From Flaccisagitta enflata (Eukaryota; Chaetognatha; Sagittoidea; Aphragmophora), in assembly GCA_965153355.1 (NCBI GenBank), contig OZ231127.1:88846001-88910000 (forward strand): a stretch of DNA of 64,000 nt, read 5' to 3'. The first letter of the stretch is position 1; every line of letters starts with the position of its first letter. A program made the position numbers and the translations under genes. Below are positions 60,437 to 64,000 of this stretch, one piece after another. The notes under the pieces are model-generated. The model was not told the origin of the DNA and did no database searches. It saw only the letters and a list, made by a program, of their open reading frames with translations.

Positions 60437-63400
60437 TTCAGTGAGTTAACCCTTCAAGAAAGGAAGCAATTCTTATTCAAGCAGAGGTTATGCCTAAAGT
60501 GCATGGGAAGGAACCATCTCATTGGTAATTGTCGAGAGAAGGTTCAGTGCCTCTTATGCTCGCGTTTTGGTCATAACACTCTTATGCATGCTGCACCTCT
60601 TACTTCTCAGACTTCTTCCTCAAGTCCCTCTTCAAGCAGCGGCGTCGTCAACGTGGCTCCAGCTGGACCAAGTCTGGGTGTGCAGAATCGACTCCTCCAG
60701 CTTTCCGGGACTCAAGTGGAACCCACTCCGATCGGGGGAAATCCCCAAGAGAATCAGGTCAACATATCTGCCATCATATCCAATGTTGATTGTTTCCGCC
60801 CAATTTATGCCATGCAAGTATCTCTCCCCAATGGTGCCTCTACTGCTGTTTACGGTCTTTATGACACTGGGAGAAACAAAACTTTGATTTCAAGAAAGTT
60901 TCAGCGTGAATTTGGTGTTCCGACCCGCCAACAATTCGTTACGCTCAACGGATTGGGATCCAGCTCTTCCCGGCAGAGGGACGTGGCGACACTTACTCTC
61001 AAGTCTCTCGTGGATCCTCAGATGGTTATCGCCGATGTCGAAGCCTACGTGGTTGAGTCCTTACCGGTAAAACCAGATCATATTGCTCGACAGTCACATG
61101 TTGACAAATATGACTATATGGAAGGTGGAAACTTGATTGATTTGCCCAGTAGCGAAGTATCCTTGTTGATTGGCACGGACCTTGCTCCTGCATTTGTGCA
61201 TTATGAAGCGCGTCTCATTAATCGTTCCTCCCCTGTCGCACTGAGGTCTCCGTTCGGTTAGTCACTTATGGGCCCAATTGAGGCTCGTTCGAAGGAAGCT
61301 TGGTCCGCGTATGTTACGTTCGACGAAGGACGTCAACTCGACGAGAAGTTGGAGAAGTATTTCCGGATGGATTTCCCAGATGTGTCGTCGTCAAGACTGG
61401 GGAAATCCCAAAATGATTGGAGGGCCGAAGAAATCATGAACAAGACATGCAAATTCGTGGATGGAAGAATCCAGGTGGGATTACTTTGGGATAAAGATCG
61501 TGAGGTAATTTCCGCTACTATACCCTCAGATGCTTCCGAGACGACTGCACGAGTCCGCACCATGAAGATGGCTCGTCGTCTAGCGAAGACTCCGCATCTG
61601 AAGAAGATCGTCGAGGACTCGGTGGAGAAGCTCCTCGCCGAAGGATGGGCCGAAATTGTTGACATGAAGGCCCCAACGTCGGACATTGTGTGGTACTTGC
61701 CAGGAGTCCTAAGCGAACGCAAAAGGAAGCACAGGTTTTGCCTTGATGGCGCAGCCGAGAGTCATGGAGTAAGTTTGAATTCCATGTTGTTGACTGGTGA
61801 AGGTTCTAAGACCACCATTTTTACAGCATTACAGAATGCTCGGAGATATGACTTTTTCGCAGTTTCAGATATTAAGAGCTGTTTTCACCAGGTCTTGATC
61901 CCTCCAGAGGATCGCGACGCATTGAGATTCTTCAGGTGGATAGTCGGTCGTGAAGACATCCTTCAGTGCCTCCGGATGAAGGTCAATATCTTTGGTTCTT
62001 TGTGCTCGGAGTCAATCTCTTCGTTTGCCTTACGCCGCAATGCTGAAGTCCATGGTGAAGATTTCTCCTAAGAAGTGGTTGCGGCAATCCTTGGAGCGTA
62101 CGTCGACGACGTTCCAACGTCATCTCCCACAGAGGAAAGTTTGATTGCATTGGTGAGAGGTCTCATTGATTTGTGTTCTCGTGGTGGCTTTCCACTAACA
62201 AAGTTTGTGTCTAATTCTCGCGCCGTTTTAGATTCCGTACCCGAAGAACTCAGAGCCGAGGGGTTCAAGCAGCGATCGGGAAACTCAGGACACGGCTCCC
62301 TGATAAAGTCCAGTATGATCCTAAAGAGGATACTTTTCGCATCGTTTCAGTAAAAAGTGGTAAGGTCCCTGAATCGCAAGTTGTCCCCTCTCGTGGTGAT
62401 GGGAATCTTTCGACCCGCTAGCCAAGTTGGTCCACACACACTCTGGGAAGAAGCTCAATCAAGAAATCTGTGCTGCCGTTCGACTAACACCGACTTTCCA
62501 GAAGACATCGAGGATTGAGTAGTCATGGTTTGAAGGTATGAAAGCTTCTTGAGTTAAAAGCACAATGCATGCCCGCTCGTTGGTCTCTCTTACCATGGTC
62601 AGCCTGTCATTTTGATCACATTCACGGATGCCTCACTCATTGGCATGGGTGCAGTTTCTTATTTTGTTATCGAAGCCACAGGTGCAATCGTTTGGGTCGC
62701 AGCCAAGTCGCGTGTTTCCCCAATGAAGGAAACCAATGTGGACGTGAATGGTTCTATTCCAAGGTTGGAATTAAAGCGGCTGCAGTCATCGGTAAGCTGA
62801 ATTGTCAACGCAGATCATGAGACATCGACGCTCCAGATCACGCAGTTAGCATTCTTTCACGGATTCAACCACCGCCATTTCTGATCCAGGCAAGGATGCA
62901 AGTACCCTGTTCAGGCTAATCGCTTTCTGAACAAGATTCATCTAACCCATCCAGACATTCCCCGCCGACAGTGGCGATGTTCCTTTCGACGTCATTGAAC
63001 TCCAGCCGATGCTATCTTGGAAGTTGTTTCATGAAGCTGCCCGCATTCATCATTGCTCACCAGATGAGAGTGCAAGGCTATCTCTTCCTCGTCCCCATGA
63101 AGCAATGGGGCATCTGACGCGATCCTCCAATTCGTGGTGCCCTCTGATGTTTCATGCATTGAGAAATTGCTGGCAAGAGAAGAGTGATTTCCAGTCGGCC
63201 AAGCTGTGACGGTTACGTCCTCAGGTTTATCGGAAGGTCCTGCAGCCGTGGATGTCTACTCGCAATTTCCTTCCAGCGAGCATTGAGTTAAAAGTGGGTG
63301 CATATTGATCGTTCGTGACTGTCAAAGTCGTCATTTAGGCCAGTAATCAAGCTGCTTCATGGTCAGACCCAAAGAAGATGAAAGGGTTCTCACAGGCCAG

Positions 63401-64000
63401 CCGTATCATATTACCACTGTCCATTTGTTGATGACAAAGGATACCTGAGAGTAGGGGGAAGACTGAACTTCCGCCCTGAGTCGTTTGAAATAGTTCATCC
63501 ATTGATCCTGCCATATGATGATCCATATCTTAATCATCTCATCAAATCTACCCACGAGGAATGTGGTCATGCTGGCATCGAGTACGTGCTCTCTGAACTC
63601 CGCCGCAAGTTTTGGATCATCAAGGGTCGCCAAGCCGTCAAGAAGGTCCTCTGGAGATGCCTTGCTTGTCGCCGTCGATATCGACATCCGGAGACACAGC
63701 AAATGGCACCTCTTCCGTCATATCGCTTGGACGTGGCTACCGCTCACGGACACGCGGGCGCGATCTCTTCGTCCAGTTCAGTTAAGTCTGGCTACGGCGG
63801 CAGAAAGTTTGGTGGTTCTATTTGCTGTCTTTCGCGTCAGAGCTGTTTACATGGATGTTGTCAGTGACATTGAAGCGCAGACGTTCATCGAGGCTCTGAA
63901 GCGCTTTCACTATTTCTTCCCTTCCGTCAGACGTCTCCACTCCGATCAGGGGACAAATCTGATAGGCGCCGACAACATGCTCAAGAAGATGCTAGCGGAA
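60437..64000 (+). pseudogene. BEL/Pao pol: protease, RT, RNase H, integrase (truncated by window)
   Basis: Domains in order are as follows. Cys-rich knuckles CLKCMGRNHLIGNC and CLLCSRFGHNTLMH lie at ~60495-60590. An aspartic protease with GLYDTGRNKTLISRKF lies near 60860. After a TAG (61259) comes reverse transcriptase with SDIKSCFHQVLIPPEDRDAL (~61867), then a TAA at 62069 before the YVDD catalytic box (~62099). RNase H has FTDASLIGMGAV and IPRLEL (~62615-62775). The integrase zinc-binding region has HEECGHAG...CLACRR (63556-63675). The integrase core has SDQGTNLIGA (~63943). Several frameshifts (about 62270, 62550, 62820-63490, 63828) and stops show decay. The 3' end and LTR lie outside. 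Confidence 0.85.

Overview
The window is eukaryotic nuclear DNA from a protostome invertebrate. An arthropod is most likely and a crustacean is plausible. This rests on protostome-like neurexin exons, GT-AG introns with clean phases, a BEL/Pao LTR retrotransposon with an arthropod-style TATA + TCAGT promoter, and an extreme load of microsatellites. There are no operons, bacterial genes, CRISPR arrays or convincing tRNA/rRNA genes.

Two genes can be read exon by exon, and one lies inside the other. On the minus strand, six phase-compatible exons (35967 down to 8216) encode the amino end of a neurexin: an N-terminal hydrophobic signal segment, laminin-G/LNS domain 1 and the first EGF-like module. 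The rest of the gene must lie left of the window. In its 14.9-kb second intron, on the plus strand, is a complete 6-exon gene (19409-24733, 777 codons). Its product belongs to a poorly characterised invertebrate protein family. That gene is bracketed by an inverted pair of ~130-bp homologous sequences (about 19125-19255 and 25434-25562), so it may be a mobile unit.

Most of the rest is repeats. Families with definable ends are: hAT-like elements with 8-bp target duplications (4858-5544, 14435-15690, 49344-49651); Tc1/mariner-type foldback elements with TA duplications (1959-2728, 13935-15956); pogo/Tigger-like MITEs (38017-38193, 56208-56384); PIF/Harbinger (Tourist-like) MITEs with 3-bp duplications and a GAGCGAAG-type core (nine copies); and other long-inverted-repeat MITEs. 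A further pair of families (A and B) has a terminal hairpin, a (GGTC/CGTC)n body and a matching motif near the far end. I cannot place these in a known superfamily.

The right part (about 36.5-57 kb) shows no supportable host gene. It holds minisatellites (96-bp proline-codon array, 85-bp and 61-bp arrays, 10-bp ATGCCTACC array), microsatellites and MITEs. From about 57.28 kb to the window edge lies a decayed BEL/Pao element (5' LTR, leader, gag, protease, RT, RNase H, start of integrase) with several stops and frameshifts. It is inserted at the edge of one copy of a ~0.5-kb segmental duplication (52.95-53.47 and 56.78-57.28 kb).
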